This document shows, piece by piece, positions 1 through 7,374 of a stretch of DNA of 56,172 nucleotides. Source of the stretch: an uncultured Paraprevotella sp. (GTDB lineage: Bacteria; Bacteroidota; Bacteroidia; Bacteroidales; Bacteroidaceae); assembly GCA_944321565.1 (NCBI GenBank), contig CALULT010000013.1, positions 1 to 56,172 of the forward strand, written 5' to 3'. Numbering within the stretch: the stretch's first letter is position 1; the number at the start of each line of letters is the position of its first letter. The notes beneath the pieces were generated by a model. It ran no database searches. It was not told the origin of the DNA and saw nothing but the letters and a program-made list of their open reading frames with translations. The position numbers and the translations under genes were made by a program.

Positions 1-103
1 CCATTGTTTCATGGCACAAAAATATAATTTTTATGGGATTATAGGAAGGAACGCAACCGGATTTTCGGACTGACCCATTTTTTTAGAACATTTTGCAATA
101 GCC

Positions 104-387
104 TTAAAATAATGATTGACAGACAATAAGAAAGAACAGTAAGTGTGTCGGATAAAAGTCATAAAAACCGTACTTGGCCACGTTCCCGTGTATGAAACTC
201 CTTGTGCCGTCATACAGGAAGATGACCGCACAGGCAAACAACGCACCTATTATACCGTAGTGCATCATCAGCGGAAAGGCAAAGGGCAGCTGCAACATTT
301 TGCGTAAAGTGACAGATTTATCCTTGCCTATGCCCGACAGATAGCACCATCGTCAGAACATTCCGCCATTCATAGTCAGTTTTCAGT
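104..387 (-). pseudogene. TraX-like membrane protein, C-terminal remnant
   Basis: The minus-strand frame ending at 104 reads as a membrane protein tail with a run LSGIGKDK, a hydrophobic helix, then LYDGTR and a terminal FYPTHLLFFLIV. This arrangement resembles the C-terminus of TraX-family acetylase-like membrane proteins, which end in a similar F/YYPxHLL helix. The frame is open only to a stop at 353-355; immediately upstream another minus-strand frame (about 345-387) reads TDYEWRNVLTMV, which would continue the same family with a frameshift, and then meets another stop. There is no room for the other several helices of the family. I read it as a decayed gene fragment; the TraX assignment rests on short motifs and is moderate at best. 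Confidence 0.4.
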
Positions 388-528
388 CATACCATCAGCA
401 ATATGGAGCAACAGCTAAGATACGATGTTCCCGAAGTCTCTAAAAAGCAACCAATGTCGCTACTCTCAAGGAGTGTGAACATCACTAAGGTATGTCCGTT
501 CGCTAAGCCGGATATTGAACCAATGCCT

Positions 529-921
529 CTAAATCCGTCTGAGAACTTTCAACAAGACAGGTGACAACATCGTCGCCGCCAATACAAGCACCCACAGATT
601 GCCCGTCAGTGGATTGTAGGCGGCAAGAATTTCCGTGACGGTGCTGCCTCCGGCAATTCCGGCGGCAGACTCGAAGGCTACGGTCAATAACGCCCAGCAA
701 AAGCCTATTGCCCAACAGTCTTTCATGCCAAAGTCTTTTGCCAGACGGGGAAGCACCAACCATGTTACCAGAAAGATGAATATGCTCAGCAATATCCCGC
801 TCACGGGCAAAGCCGCCTCTTCTCCGACAAGCCTGACCAGTACATATTCACGCAATCCGCCGTTGAGTATTGCCACGGGGATGAAGCATATCCAAACGAT
901 AAGTGATTTCAATAGCCGCAT
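529..921 (-). CDS. small four-helix integral membrane protein, unknown function
   Basis: This encodes about 130 residues with four clear hydrophobic segments (roughly residues 3-20, 38-58, 68-86 and 105-122), separated by short charged loops, so it should sit in the inner membrane. An internal loop has LNGGLREYVL and a helix begins LPVSGILLS. I do not recognise a named function. The in-frame start at 951 is rejected because a minus-strand -7 box (TAATTTTG, 949-956) would place transcription initiation near 942, downstream of it; the ATG at 921 opens directly into the first helix. It is divergent from the DUF2200 gene and lies beside a decayed gene, which suggests an accessory region. Confidence 0.65.
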   Translation of the reverse strand: MRLLKSLIVWICFIPVAILNGGLREYVLVRLVGEEAALPVSGILLSIFIFLVTWLVLPRLAKDFGMKDCWAIGFCWALLTVAFESAAGIAGGSTVTEILAAYNPLTGNLWVLVLAATMLSPVLLKVLRRI

Positions 922-948
922 AATTTCCGGTATGAGGATGAACTGCCA

Positions 949-956
949 CAAAATTA
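949..956 (-). promoter_or_regulatory. candidate -7 box for the small membrane protein
   Basis: TAATTTTG on the minus strand matches the Bacteroidetes -7 consensus TAnnTTTG, about 28 bases before the ATG at 921. No good -33 TTG is seen at the expected distance, so this is a weak call. Confidence 0.4.
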
Positions 957-1037
957 GCGTTTATCAGGCTGGATTTGTAATTTTTCATCCTATTTTTCCT
1001 GATTTTATGCAGAATATGACGAAAAACGGGCTGGAAA

Positions 1038-1068
1038 TTGCTGAATTGTCCCAAAACCAATAACTTTG
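1038..1068 (+). promoter_or_regulatory. Bacteroidetes-type promoter for the DUF2200 gene
   Basis: TTG at 1038-1040 and TAACTTTG at 1061-1068 are separated by 20 bases, the expected spacing. The start codon at 1094 follows by 26 bases. Confidence 0.65.
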
Positions 1069-1093
1069 TATCAATCAATTATATAACGGAAAC

Positions 1094-1459
1094 ATGGAAG
1101 CGAACAAAGTATATCAGATGCCGTTGGCCAAGGTCTATCCCTTGCTCGTTGCCAAGGCAGAGCGGAAGGGACGGACGGAAGATGAGGTGCGGCAGGTCGT
1201 GCAATGGCTTACGGGGTACACGCCCGGACAGATTGCGGCGATGCTGGCCACCGACATTACATACGGTGATTTCTTTCAAAACGCCCCACAACCGAACCCC
1301 AACCGTCTGCTTATCAAGGGAATGGTCTGCGGCATCAGTGTCGAGAACATAGCAGAACCGCTGATGCGTGAGATAAGGTATCTTGACAAACTCGTCGACG
1401 AACTTGCCAAAGGGAAGAGCATGGATAAGATTCTAAGGAACTCCAGTCCGAATACATAA
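1094..1459 (+). CDS. DUF2200 family protein
   Basis: This 121-residue cytoplasmic protein matches the DUF2200 family over its whole length. The hallmark stretch KVYPLLVAKAERKGRT followed by WLTGYTPGQI is present near the N-terminus, with a YGDFF segment around residue 57 and a family-typical ending that contains IRYLDKLVDELAKGK. The family is widespread as a single-domain protein in bacteria, but its biochemical role is not established. A good promoter lies just upstream (1038-1068). The next gene starts 10 bases downstream, so the two are probably co-transcribed. Nothing in the sequence itself allows a more specific function. Confidence 0.85.
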   Translation: MEANKVYQMPLAKVYPLLVAKAERKGRTEDEVRQVVQWLTGYTPGQIAAMLATDITYGDFFQNAPQPNPNRLLIKGMVCGISVENIAEPLMREIRYLDKLVDELAKGKSMDKILRNSSPNT

Positions 1460-1469
1460 GGAAGTTGCC

Positions 1470-2138
1470 ATGAAGATAAACGAAATTCATAATTGCAGCG
1501 GACTGATTGAATATATCAACGAAATCGGCTTCCTGCCGTTGCTGCGCATGGGACTGAACGGATGGTCGGCGGAAGAGGCGGTTGACGAGGAGTGCCGCTA
1601 CGTCACGTTGCCCGACGGCGGATGGGAATGGCCACTATGGGAATGGAAAGGCGACATCATCCGGGAAAGCGGATGCGCATACGGCAAGTTCTTCGACCGG
1701 AAAGCCGCTTTCATAAGCCGTGAGTGGTGGCCGGACTTCTGCAACTGGCGCCGGAGCGTGTTTCCACATCCGGAGGAAGACAGCATTGAGGACATGATAC
1801 TCCAGATATTGCAGGAGAACGGCAGTATGATAACCCGTGACCTGCGCAAAGCCTGCGGCTTTACGGGAGCGAAGATGCGTGGTAGGTTCGACACCTATGT
1901 CTCACGTCTTGAAATGGGCTGCCGTATCGTCACGGAAGATTTTGTATATCCGAAAGACCGGCATGGGCGCGACTATGGCTGGGGCTGGTCGTTGCTCACC
2001 ACACCTGAAGCATTCTTGGGCAAAGACAGCTGTCATCCCGACCGCACTCCCGAAGAGTCGCGTCGGCGGATGGAACGACATTTTCAAGGATTGTTTCCGA
2101 ACGCAGACGAGCGTTTGTTTGCCTTCCTGTTGAAGTGA
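1470..2138 (+). CDS. AlkZ-related winged-helix protein
   Basis: The 222-residue product is rich in Trp and contains GWEWPLWEWKGD and FFDRKAAFISREWWPDF in the first half. The middle part (about residues 105-150) reads as a winged helix with ITRDLRKACGF and FDTYVSRLEMG. These features fit small proteins annotated as AlkZ-related, which share the winged-helix fold of the DNA glycosylase AlkZ/YcaQ. The protein is much shorter than AlkZ (about 400 residues), and I cannot identify a glycosylase catalytic motif, so repair activity should not be assumed. It follows the DUF2200 gene by 10 bases. The region after it, 2139-2189, is AT-rich and empty up to the insertion sequence. Confidence 0.6.
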   Translation: MKINEIHNCSGLIEYINEIGFLPLLRMGLNGWSAEEAVDEECRYVTLPDGGWEWPLWEWKGDIIRESGCAYGKFFDRKAAFISREWWPDFCNWRRSVFPHPEEDSIEDMILQILQENGSMITRDLRKACGFTGAKMRGRFDTYVSRLEMGCRIVTEDFVYPKDRHGRDYGWGWSLLTTPEAFLGKDSCHPDRTPEESRRRMERHFQGLFPNADERLFAFLLK

Positions 2139-2189
2139 ACATTCAAAGGCGCCATAAAAGAAACAGATGCGCCGGATAGAAAATATAAT

Positions 2190-2213
2190 ATGAATATCCC
2201 CAATCCTCCTAAT
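2190..2213 (+). repeat. left terminal inverted repeat of the IS1595-type element
   Basis: It begins ATGAATATCC and ends CTAAT. It matches the reverse complement of 3254-3277 at 20 of 24 positions. Confidence 0.75.
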
Positions 2214-2288
2214 TTAGCAAAGTTTAATCTTAGAGGTGTGCCAATGTTATCTTGGGGCACACATTTTGCATGATGGGATAATGGAGGA

Positions 2289-3254
2289 ATGAATATGAAA
2301 GAGCTGACACTTCTGAACTTTTCCGATGTTTATCCGGACGAGGCATCCTGCGTGGAAGCCCTGCGCCGCTTCCGCGAGGGGCATGGCCTTGGCTGTAGCC
2401 GTTGCGGTTGTACCCACATGTATTGGGACAAGGCGCACAAGTCGTGGATATGCAGCCGTTGCGGACATGAGACCACGCTCCGTTCCGGAACGGTGATGCA
2501 GGGAAGCAACCTGCCCGTGCGTGACTGGCTCGCCGCGATGTTCCTTTTGACAGCGACCAAGCGCGCCATATCCACCAAGGAAATCCAGCGTCAGTTGGGC
2601 CGCAAGCGTTACCAACCCGTATGGGAGATGGTTCACAAGCTCCGTGACGTGATGGGCAAGCGTGATGCACGCTACAGCCTTGATGGGGATGTGGAGATAG
2701 ACGAAGGCTTCTTCTCCACCGAAACGCCTGAAGGCCAGAAAGATTGTCCCTTGAAACGCGGGCGTGGAAGCCAGCGCAAGACAGCTGTCCTTGTCATGGC
2801 CGAGAGCGGTTTCCCCGAAGTCCCTTCCGGCAAGAAAAGGAGTACTCCCAAAGTCGTGAGGCACATAAAGATGGAAGTCATAGACGATTTGAAAGCGTCC
2901 ACCGAGACTCCCAAGGTCAAACAGGCGACGGGCGGGAAGGCGAATGCCACGACGGATGGTTCCAACACATACGCCTCCCTTGAGAAGGACGGGGCGGTGG
3001 CTTCCCATAAGGCCATCGTCATGGATGACAAGAAGAAAGTGGGAAAGGTCTTGCCTTGGGTGCATATTGCCATCAGCAATGCCAAAAGGAGCATCCTTGA
3101 CACCTACCATGACATAAAAGCGGAGTTCCTCCAACTTTACCTCAACGAGTTCTGTTACAAGTTCAACCGAAGATACTTCGGATTCAGACTCTTTGAAAGG
3201 CTTGAACTTTGCGCTTGTTCCTATAAGGCCGATTTCAAACATAGAATCTACTGA
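2289..3254 (+). CDS. IS1595 family transposase
   Basis: The 321-residue protein has the IS1595/ISXO2 layout. A zinc ribbon with two CxxC pairs (CSRCGC and CSRCGH, about residues 35-60) is followed by a helical linker with RAISTKEIQRQLG, then the RNase H-like catalytic domain. The first catalytic Asp is in VEIDEGFF (about residue 139), the second in TDGSNTY, and the late polar residue lies in AISNAK, followed by the family-typical LNEFCYKFNRR ending. The enzyme catalyses cut-and-paste or copy transposition of its own element, binding the terminal inverted repeats. The frame is complete and ends exactly at the right repeat. The start ATG at 2289 is followed by a second in-frame ATG two codons later. 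Confidence 0.9.
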   Translation: MNMKELTLLNFSDVYPDEASCVEALRRFREGHGLGCSRCGCTHMYWDKAHKSWICSRCGHETTLRSGTVMQGSNLPVRDWLAAMFLLTATKRAISTKEIQRQLGRKRYQPVWEMVHKLRDVMGKRDARYSLDGDVEIDEGFFSTETPEGQKDCPLKRGRGSQRKTAVLVMAESGFPEVPSGKKRSTPKVVRHIKMEVIDDLKASTETPKVKQATGGKANATTDGSNTYASLEKDGAVASHKAIVMDDKKKVGKVLPWVHIAISNAKRSILDTYHDIKAEFLQLYLNEFCYKFNRRYFGFRLFERLELCACSYKADFKHRIY

Positions 3255-3277
3255 TTAGGGCAATTGCGGATATTCAT
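3254..3277 (-). repeat. right terminal inverted repeat of the IS1595-type element
   Basis: It ends GGATATTCAT and pairs with 2190-2213 in inverted orientation, with four mismatches. Confidence 0.75.
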
Positions 3278-3315
3278 TTTTGTTTTTCTGTTACTCATAC
3301 CACTTTTCCGGTCTG

Positions 3316-3336
3316 TCTCTTGCGAAGGGATATACC
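3316..3336 (+). repeat. left inverted repeat of the invertible segment
   Basis: It reads TCTCTTGCGAAGGG followed by ATATACC. It matches the reverse complement of 3486-3506 with a single mismatch. Its core TCTCTT-GCG-AAGGGA is itself a near-dyad, as expected of a recombinase site with two half-sites. Confidence 0.75.
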
Positions 3337-3444
3337 TCAACAATTACCCGCAGACAACCAATGGCTTACATACAAATATGCCAAAACAATATGGATAAAA
3401 AAGTTAAAGTAAAAAGGAATACCATGTTTTTGCGAAGTTGTTTC

Positions 3445-3475
3445 TTTGTTATTTTCAATTAAATATGTAATTTTG
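3445..3475 (+). promoter_or_regulatory. promoter inside the invertible segment
   Basis: TTTG at 3445-3448 and TAATTTTG at 3468-3475 are 19 bases apart. Transcription should start near 3482, read through the right inverted repeat and reach the ATG at 3534. Confidence 0.75.
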
Positions 3476-3485
3476 CTTTTGCATC

Positions 3486-3506
3486 GGTATATCTCTTCGC
3501 AAGAGA
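3486..3506 (-). repeat. right inverted repeat of the invertible segment
   Basis: It reads GGTATATC followed by TCTTCGCAAGAGA. The core TCTCTT-CGC-AAGAGA is a perfect dyad with a three-base centre. It pairs with 3316-3336. Confidence 0.75.
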
Positions 3507-3533
3507 GTGCATTTTCTTAAAGACAGAAAACAC

Positions 3534-4544
3534 ATGGGCGACAGCATCACATACAAGCTAAAAAGCGGCAAACCGAACAAGTTCCTGAACTTCCTCTCCG
3601 GCTTCATGGGAATGGCCGTGCCGGACTGCCTATACCGCCACAGGTTGCCTGCCATGCTGGCTGAAGCCCGCAGGAGGCCAGACGCGGAATATATCCGAAA
3701 CCGGGTAGACTATTACATCAAGCTTCAAACGCCTTTCCGCATCAAAGACAAGGATCTGGTGGAGAAATCGCGCAGCTGGCTGCACTACACCGGACGGCTA
3801 GGCGACTACAAGCGGGACATGTTCCACACCGCCTACTACCTTGACCAACATGACGTGACCCGTTGGTTTCCCAAGGATTTCCGTTGGAACTTCTGCCCCG
3901 GAGACGTTTATTTCACACCGGAAGAACCCACCATCGTGAAAAGCCGGTTGCTGGAGGGAGACAACAGCAACTCCGTTGTCCTCAAGCTGGACAAGTTGCG
4001 CCATTTCATGTTCGTACATGACTCCATCCCCTTCCGTGAGAAAAAAGACATGGCCATCTTCAGGGGAAAAATCCGCCAAAGCCGGGTGCGGACAAAGTTC
4101 CTGGAAATGTATTTCGGCCATCCGATGTTCGACTGCGGCGTGGTGGGACGCAACGAAGGATGCCCGGAAGAATGGATGACCCCCAAAAGAACCATCCGTG
4201 AACACTTGGATTACAAATTCATCATGGCACTCGAAGGAAACGACGTGGCCTCGAACCTGAAATGGGTCATGTCTTCCAACTCGTTGGCCGTCATGACGCG
4301 TCCCACGTGCGAGACATGGTTCATGGAAGGGACGCTCCGTCCCGGCTACCACTACGTGGAGGTGCGGGAAGACTTTGCCGACCTGCCCGGGAAACTGCGA
4401 CATTACATCGAGCATCCGGACGAAGCGGAGGAGATTATCCGCCACGCCCACGAATATGTGCGCCAATTCCAGGACCACAAACGGGAAGAGCTCATCTCAT
4501 TGCTCGTGATGGACAAATATTTCCAACTCTCCGGACAAAAATAA
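3534..4544 (+). CDS. glycosyltransferase family 90 (LPS-type)
   Basis: This 336-residue protein resembles GT90/CAP10-like glycosyltransferases found in bacterial LPS and capsule loci, which transfer a sugar such as xylose or glucose from a nucleotide donor. The family signature is seen in the second half: MAIFRGKIRQSRVR, then HLDYKFIMALEGND and a following SSNSLAVM, with W and E residues of the nucleotide-binding loop and a C-terminal helix ending in LLVMDKYF. The frame also has a GTG at 3507 abutting the inverted repeat, but ATG 3534 is preferred. It is the first gene of a three-gene operon (gap 6, then 4-base overlap) placed directly behind the invertible promoter, so its expression is likely phase variable. 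Confidence 0.85.
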   Translation: MGDSITYKLKSGKPNKFLNFLSGFMGMAVPDCLYRHRLPAMLAEARRRPDAEYIRNRVDYYIKLQTPFRIKDKDLVEKSRSWLHYTGRLGDYKRDMFHTAYYLDQHDVTRWFPKDFRWNFCPGDVYFTPEEPTIVKSRLLEGDNSNSVVLKLDKLRHFMFVHDSIPFREKKDMAIFRGKIRQSRVRTKFLEMYFGHPMFDCGVVGRNEGCPEEWMTPKRTIREHLDYKFIMALEGNDVASNLKWVMSSNSLAVMTRPTCETWFMEGTLRPGYHYVEVREDFADLPGKLRHYIEHPDEAEEIIRHAHEYVRQFQDHKREELISLLVMDKYFQLSGQK

Positions 4545-4550
4545 AGCCAC

Positions 4551-5474
4551 ATGATACATATCGCCTGCAACATCGACAGCAACTACGTGCGCCACTGCGC
4601 CGTGACCCTCGTGTCCCTGTTCGAAAACAACAAGAAAGAACAGTTCATGGTTCATGTCATTGCCGACAACCTGCAAGAGAGCCTGCAAAAAACGCTCGAA
4701 AACCTCTGTGCACAATATCAAAACCACATCGCGTTCTACCCACCATCTTTGGAGCTTCTGAAAGGATTTGAAATCCGGAAATTCAGCAAACGGATTTCCA
4801 TGGCGACATATTACCGTTGCCTCCTGTCGGACATCCTGCCACGAGACATCGAACGGGTGCTCTATCTTGATTGCGACATCGTCGTATTAGGGAATATCCG
4901 TCCTTTTTATGACACGCCGCTCGCTGATGTCGGGGTTGCCGCCGTGGAAGATATCGGATGCAAGGAAGCCCAACGCTATGACATTCTGAAATACCCCATG
5001 GAATATTCGTATTTCAACGCCGGTGTGCTGCTGGTCAACCTTGATTATTGGCGCGCCCACGACATTCCCAAAGCATGTGCGGACTACTTCCACAAATATC
5101 CCGAACGCATCCTGTTCAACGACCAAGACCTGCTGAACAGCCTGCTTTGCCGGCACAAGACTTTCGTCCCCCTGAAATGGAACATGCAAGACGGCTTTTA
5201 CCGGAACACCACGGCACTCGGCGAGGAATGGGACAAAGCACATGCCGAAGACCTGAGGCATCCCGTCGTGCTGCACTACACTAACCGCAAGCCATGGGAA
5301 TACGACAGCCAACACCCACTGCGCGACGAATATTTCAAATACCTGGACTTGACACCATGGAAAGGCAAACGCCCGTGGCACACCCCCGTCAACAGGCTCA
5401 AACGTTTCTTCCGCCTCTTGCCTTTTTATATAGGAATAAGGAAACCCAAGTACATCAACCTCTCCAAATTATGA
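4551..5474 (+). CDS. glycosyltransferase family 8
   Basis: The 307-residue protein is a GT8 retaining glycosyltransferase, the class that includes LPS galactosyl/glucosyltransferases. The N-terminus HIACNIDSNYVRHCAVTLVSL is the donor-binding strand, RISMATYYRCLLSDILP precedes the metal-binding DxD in VLYLDCDIVV (about residue 105), and FNAGVLLVNLDYWR and FNDQDLLN follow in order, with a late HYTNRKPW motif. It most likely adds a hexose to LPS core or to a cell-surface glycan from UDP-sugar in the cytoplasm. Its stop overlaps the next start by ATGA, implying translational coupling within the switchable operon. Confidence 0.9.
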   Translation: MIHIACNIDSNYVRHCAVTLVSLFENNKKEQFMVHVIADNLQESLQKTLENLCAQYQNHIAFYPPSLELLKGFEIRKFSKRISMATYYRCLLSDILPRDIERVLYLDCDIVVLGNIRPFYDTPLADVGVAAVEDIGCKEAQRYDILKYPMEYSYFNAGVLLVNLDYWRAHDIPKACADYFHKYPERILFNDQDLLNSLLCRHKTFVPLKWNMQDGFYRNTTALGEEWDKAHAEDLRHPVVLHYTNRKPWEYDSQHPLRDEYFKYLDLTPWKGKRPWHTPVNRLKRFFRLLPFYIGIRKPKYINLSKL

Positions 5475-6379
5475 GCACCCCTCGCCGGAAACCCGCTTTC
5501 AAGCGTTTCCTGAAAAGCATAGAACGGATTGCCGTCACCTGCAAACAACGGTTCATCGTCCACTACCTGTTGAACCACGCCGAAGGCAAATCCCTGATAC
5601 GACAATATGCGGGCATGCCGCCGTCTGAAACGCCCATCACTGCCACCTCACCGATATGGACCTGCTGGTGGCAAGGCGAAGAGGCCATGCCCGACATCGT
5701 GCGCGCATGCTACAACGCCATGCGCCTGCATGCCGACAACCATCCGGTGATTCTTGTCACGGAGAAAAACTACAAGGAATATGTGGACATGCCCGAATAT
5801 ATCATCAGGAAACTGAAAGACGGCACCATCGACCTGACCCATTTCTCGGACATCCTGCGGATGATGCTCCTGCAAAGGCATGGCGGAATATGGGCAGACA
5901 GTACTTTGCTGCTCCCGGCCAAACATGCCGACGAGTTCATCCGCCCGGACAGCGTGTTTTGGAGTTGCCACCACAAGCCGATTTATTACAACATCTCAAA
6001 AGGAGGTTGGGTGAGTTTCTTTGTGGCCAGCGGGAAAGGCAACCTGCTTCCTTCGTTTATCGCAGACATGCACTTGGCATATTGGAAAACACACAACCGG
6101 CTGGTGGACTACCTCCTGCTAGACTACACGTTTGCCATTGCCCGGAAACACGTCCAGTCCATACACGACATGATTGAGCGTGTGCCCATCACGGAAATGG
6201 GGCCGCTCGGCAAATGCCTGAACGAGGAATACACGGAAGAACGATGGAAGGACTTCTGCACACGATACGACTTCCATAAGGTGACCTACAAAATTCCCTT
6301 GCAGACCACCACTCCCAAAGGCCGGAAAACTTTCTACGGGCACATATTGGAAACCTTCCTCGCGGACAAAGGAGCCTGA
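5471..6379 (+). CDS. capsular polysaccharide synthesis / GT32-like glycosyltransferase
   Basis: The 302-residue protein resembles the Caps_synth family, relatives of GT32 mannosyl/galactosyltransferases. Visible signatures are PIWTCWWQGEEAMP near residue 62, THFSDILRMMLLQRHGGIW about residues 118-140, and the DxD-like AD-S following it, with a C-terminal TYKIPLQTTTPKGRKTFYG. An upstream extension of the frame to 5294 overlaps the GT8 gene; the ATG at 5471 in an ATGA overlap is the likely start. It is the last gene of the operon, whose stop lies only four bases from the stop of the convergent operon. There is no room for a terminator there, so the two transcripts probably overlap. Confidence 0.8.
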   Translation: MSTPRRKPAFKRFLKSIERIAVTCKQRFIVHYLLNHAEGKSLIRQYAGMPPSETPITATSPIWTCWWQGEEAMPDIVRACYNAMRLHADNHPVILVTEKNYKEYVDMPEYIIRKLKDGTIDLTHFSDILRMMLLQRHGGIWADSTLLLPAKHADEFIRPDSVFWSCHHKPIYYNISKGGWVSFFVASGKGNLLPSFIADMHLAYWKTHNRLVDYLLLDYTFAIARKHVQSIHDMIERVPITEMGPLGKCLNEEYTEERWKDFCTRYDFHKVTYKIPLQTTTPKGRKTFYGHILETFLADKGA

Positions 6380-6383
6380 AAGA

Positions 6384-7355
6384 CTACAAACGATCCTTTT
6401 TAGCCGAGACCACCCCCGGAAGCAACCGGAGGAACTGGTTGCGCCGCTCCAACCAATAATCCGCCATGCCGGATTGAAGCGCAAAGGAAAGGTGGGCGTA
6501 TAGTTTCTCCTTTTCATCCTGCGAAAGGTGCATCCGCCTGATTTTGCGGAACAGCAAACCGCGGCGCAGGCGTTTCTTGTAAACCGGCAAGGCCGGCAAG
6601 TAGCCTTCCATCATCCGTACGATTTGCACGTCCTCCCTTATGCCATCCCCATGGCGGTGGGAAGCCACTGTCGCCTTCGCGGGATGCTGGCGGAAAAAGT
6701 TCAAGTTACGATAGACCTCCACGACCTTTCCCTGCAACGCCATCTCGAACCAAAACATCCAATCGCCACAGAAACGCATCGTGACGAAGGACATGTCCGG
6801 CAACCGCAACGCATAATCGCGCCGGAAAATCGCGCCGCTGGCATTGATGATGTAATTCTTCCAATACAGGTTATGTTCCGCGTATGCCCTCCCATCAAAA
6901 CAAGCAAAAAGTTTCTTTCCGCGCCGTCCCCAATGGTTCACGTCACGTCGTTCCACCCTTCCGTCCGCATCAAACAGTTTCGATCCGGCAAAGCAAATCG
7001 CTACGTCGTCATAGTGTTCCGCCAAGGAGACGCAGGTTTCCAAGAAGTCCGGACGGGCATCGTCATCGGCTTCCGCGATCCACACATATTTCCCACGTGC
7101 AAGCCGTATGCCCCGTAACCATTGTACGAAAGGACTCCCCGAATTTTCCCCATTGACCACGAGCTGAGAAACATGCTCATGGCCGCGAAACCGCTCCAGC
7201 ACCTCCACACTTCCGTCCGTGGAAGCATCATCCAAAAGGATAAGCTCATAATCCGTGAAAGTTTGTTGCAACACCGATTCTATACGCCGCGTCAGATAGC
7301 GCGCATAATTGTAATTAGGGATGACCACACTGACCAAAGGCTGCTTCTTTTCCAT
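6384..7355 (-). CDS. glycosyltransferase family 2
   Basis: This 323-residue GT2 enzyme has the canonical GT-A fold start PLVSVVIPNYNYARYL, the nucleotide-binding LDDASTDGS around residue 42, and the metal-binding cluster WIAEADDD around residue 95. A later FCGDWMFWFEMA segment (about residue 195) is the usual acceptor-side ED-like region. It should transfer a sugar from a nucleotide donor on the cytoplasmic face of the inner membrane. It is the last gene of the six-gene minus-strand glycan operon and lies 19 bases after the preceding GT2 gene. The acceptor and donor sugars cannot be told from sequence. Confidence 0.88.
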   Translation of the reverse strand: MEKKQPLVSVVIPNYNYARYLTRRIESVLQQTFTDYELILLDDASTDGSVEVLERFRGHEHVSQLVVNGENSGSPFVQWLRGIRLARGKYVWIAEADDDARPDFLETCVSLAEHYDDVAICFAGSKLFDADGRVERRDVNHWGRRGKKLFACFDGRAYAEHNLYWKNYIINASGAIFRRDYALRLPDMSFVTMRFCGDWMFWFEMALQGKVVEVYRNLNFFRQHPAKATVASHRHGDGIREDVQIVRMMEGYLPALPVYKKRLRRGLLFRKIRRMHLSQDEKEKLYAHLSFALQSGMADYWLERRNQFLRLLPGVVSAKKDRL

Positions 7356-7374
7356 CGTTCCAACTATTTTCCTG

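Larger units (their letters stand above)
2190..3277 (+). mobile_element. IS1595-type insertion sequence
   Basis: A 1.09-kb element is defined by 24-base imperfect terminal inverted repeats (20 of 24 matching) that bracket one transposase gene. The right repeat overlaps the transposase stop codon by one base. The flanking 8-mers do not match each other, so no target-site duplication is recognised; this suggests an old insertion, a deletion at one end, or that the true tips lie a few bases away. The inverted-repeat mismatches and lack of duplication fit an ageing copy, although the transposase frame is intact. Confidence 0.75.
3316..3506. promoter_or_regulatory. candidate invertible (phase-variable) promoter segment
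   Basis: A 191-bp segment is bounded by 21-bp inverted repeats that match at 20 of 21 positions and contains one complete Bacteroidetes promoter pointing right at the glycosyltransferase operon. Size, repeat length and promoter position resemble the invertible promoters that control capsular polysaccharide loci in Bacteroides fragilis. No reverse-facing TAnnTTTG box is present inside, so inversion should leave the operon without this promoter. In the orientation given the switch is ON. No recombinase gene is in the window; known systems of this type are driven in trans by serine or tyrosine recombinases encoded elsewhere. Inversion itself is inferred, not shown. Confidence 0.7.

Noticed and set aside
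2182-3285. Target-site duplication flanking the IS1595-type element
   Set aside because: The 8-mers next to the inverted repeats do not match in the expected way; only the repeats themselves were kept.
3280-3462. 60-codon frame between the IS and the glycosyltransferase operon
   Set aside because: It spans the left inverted repeat and the promoter -33 box and shows no family features.
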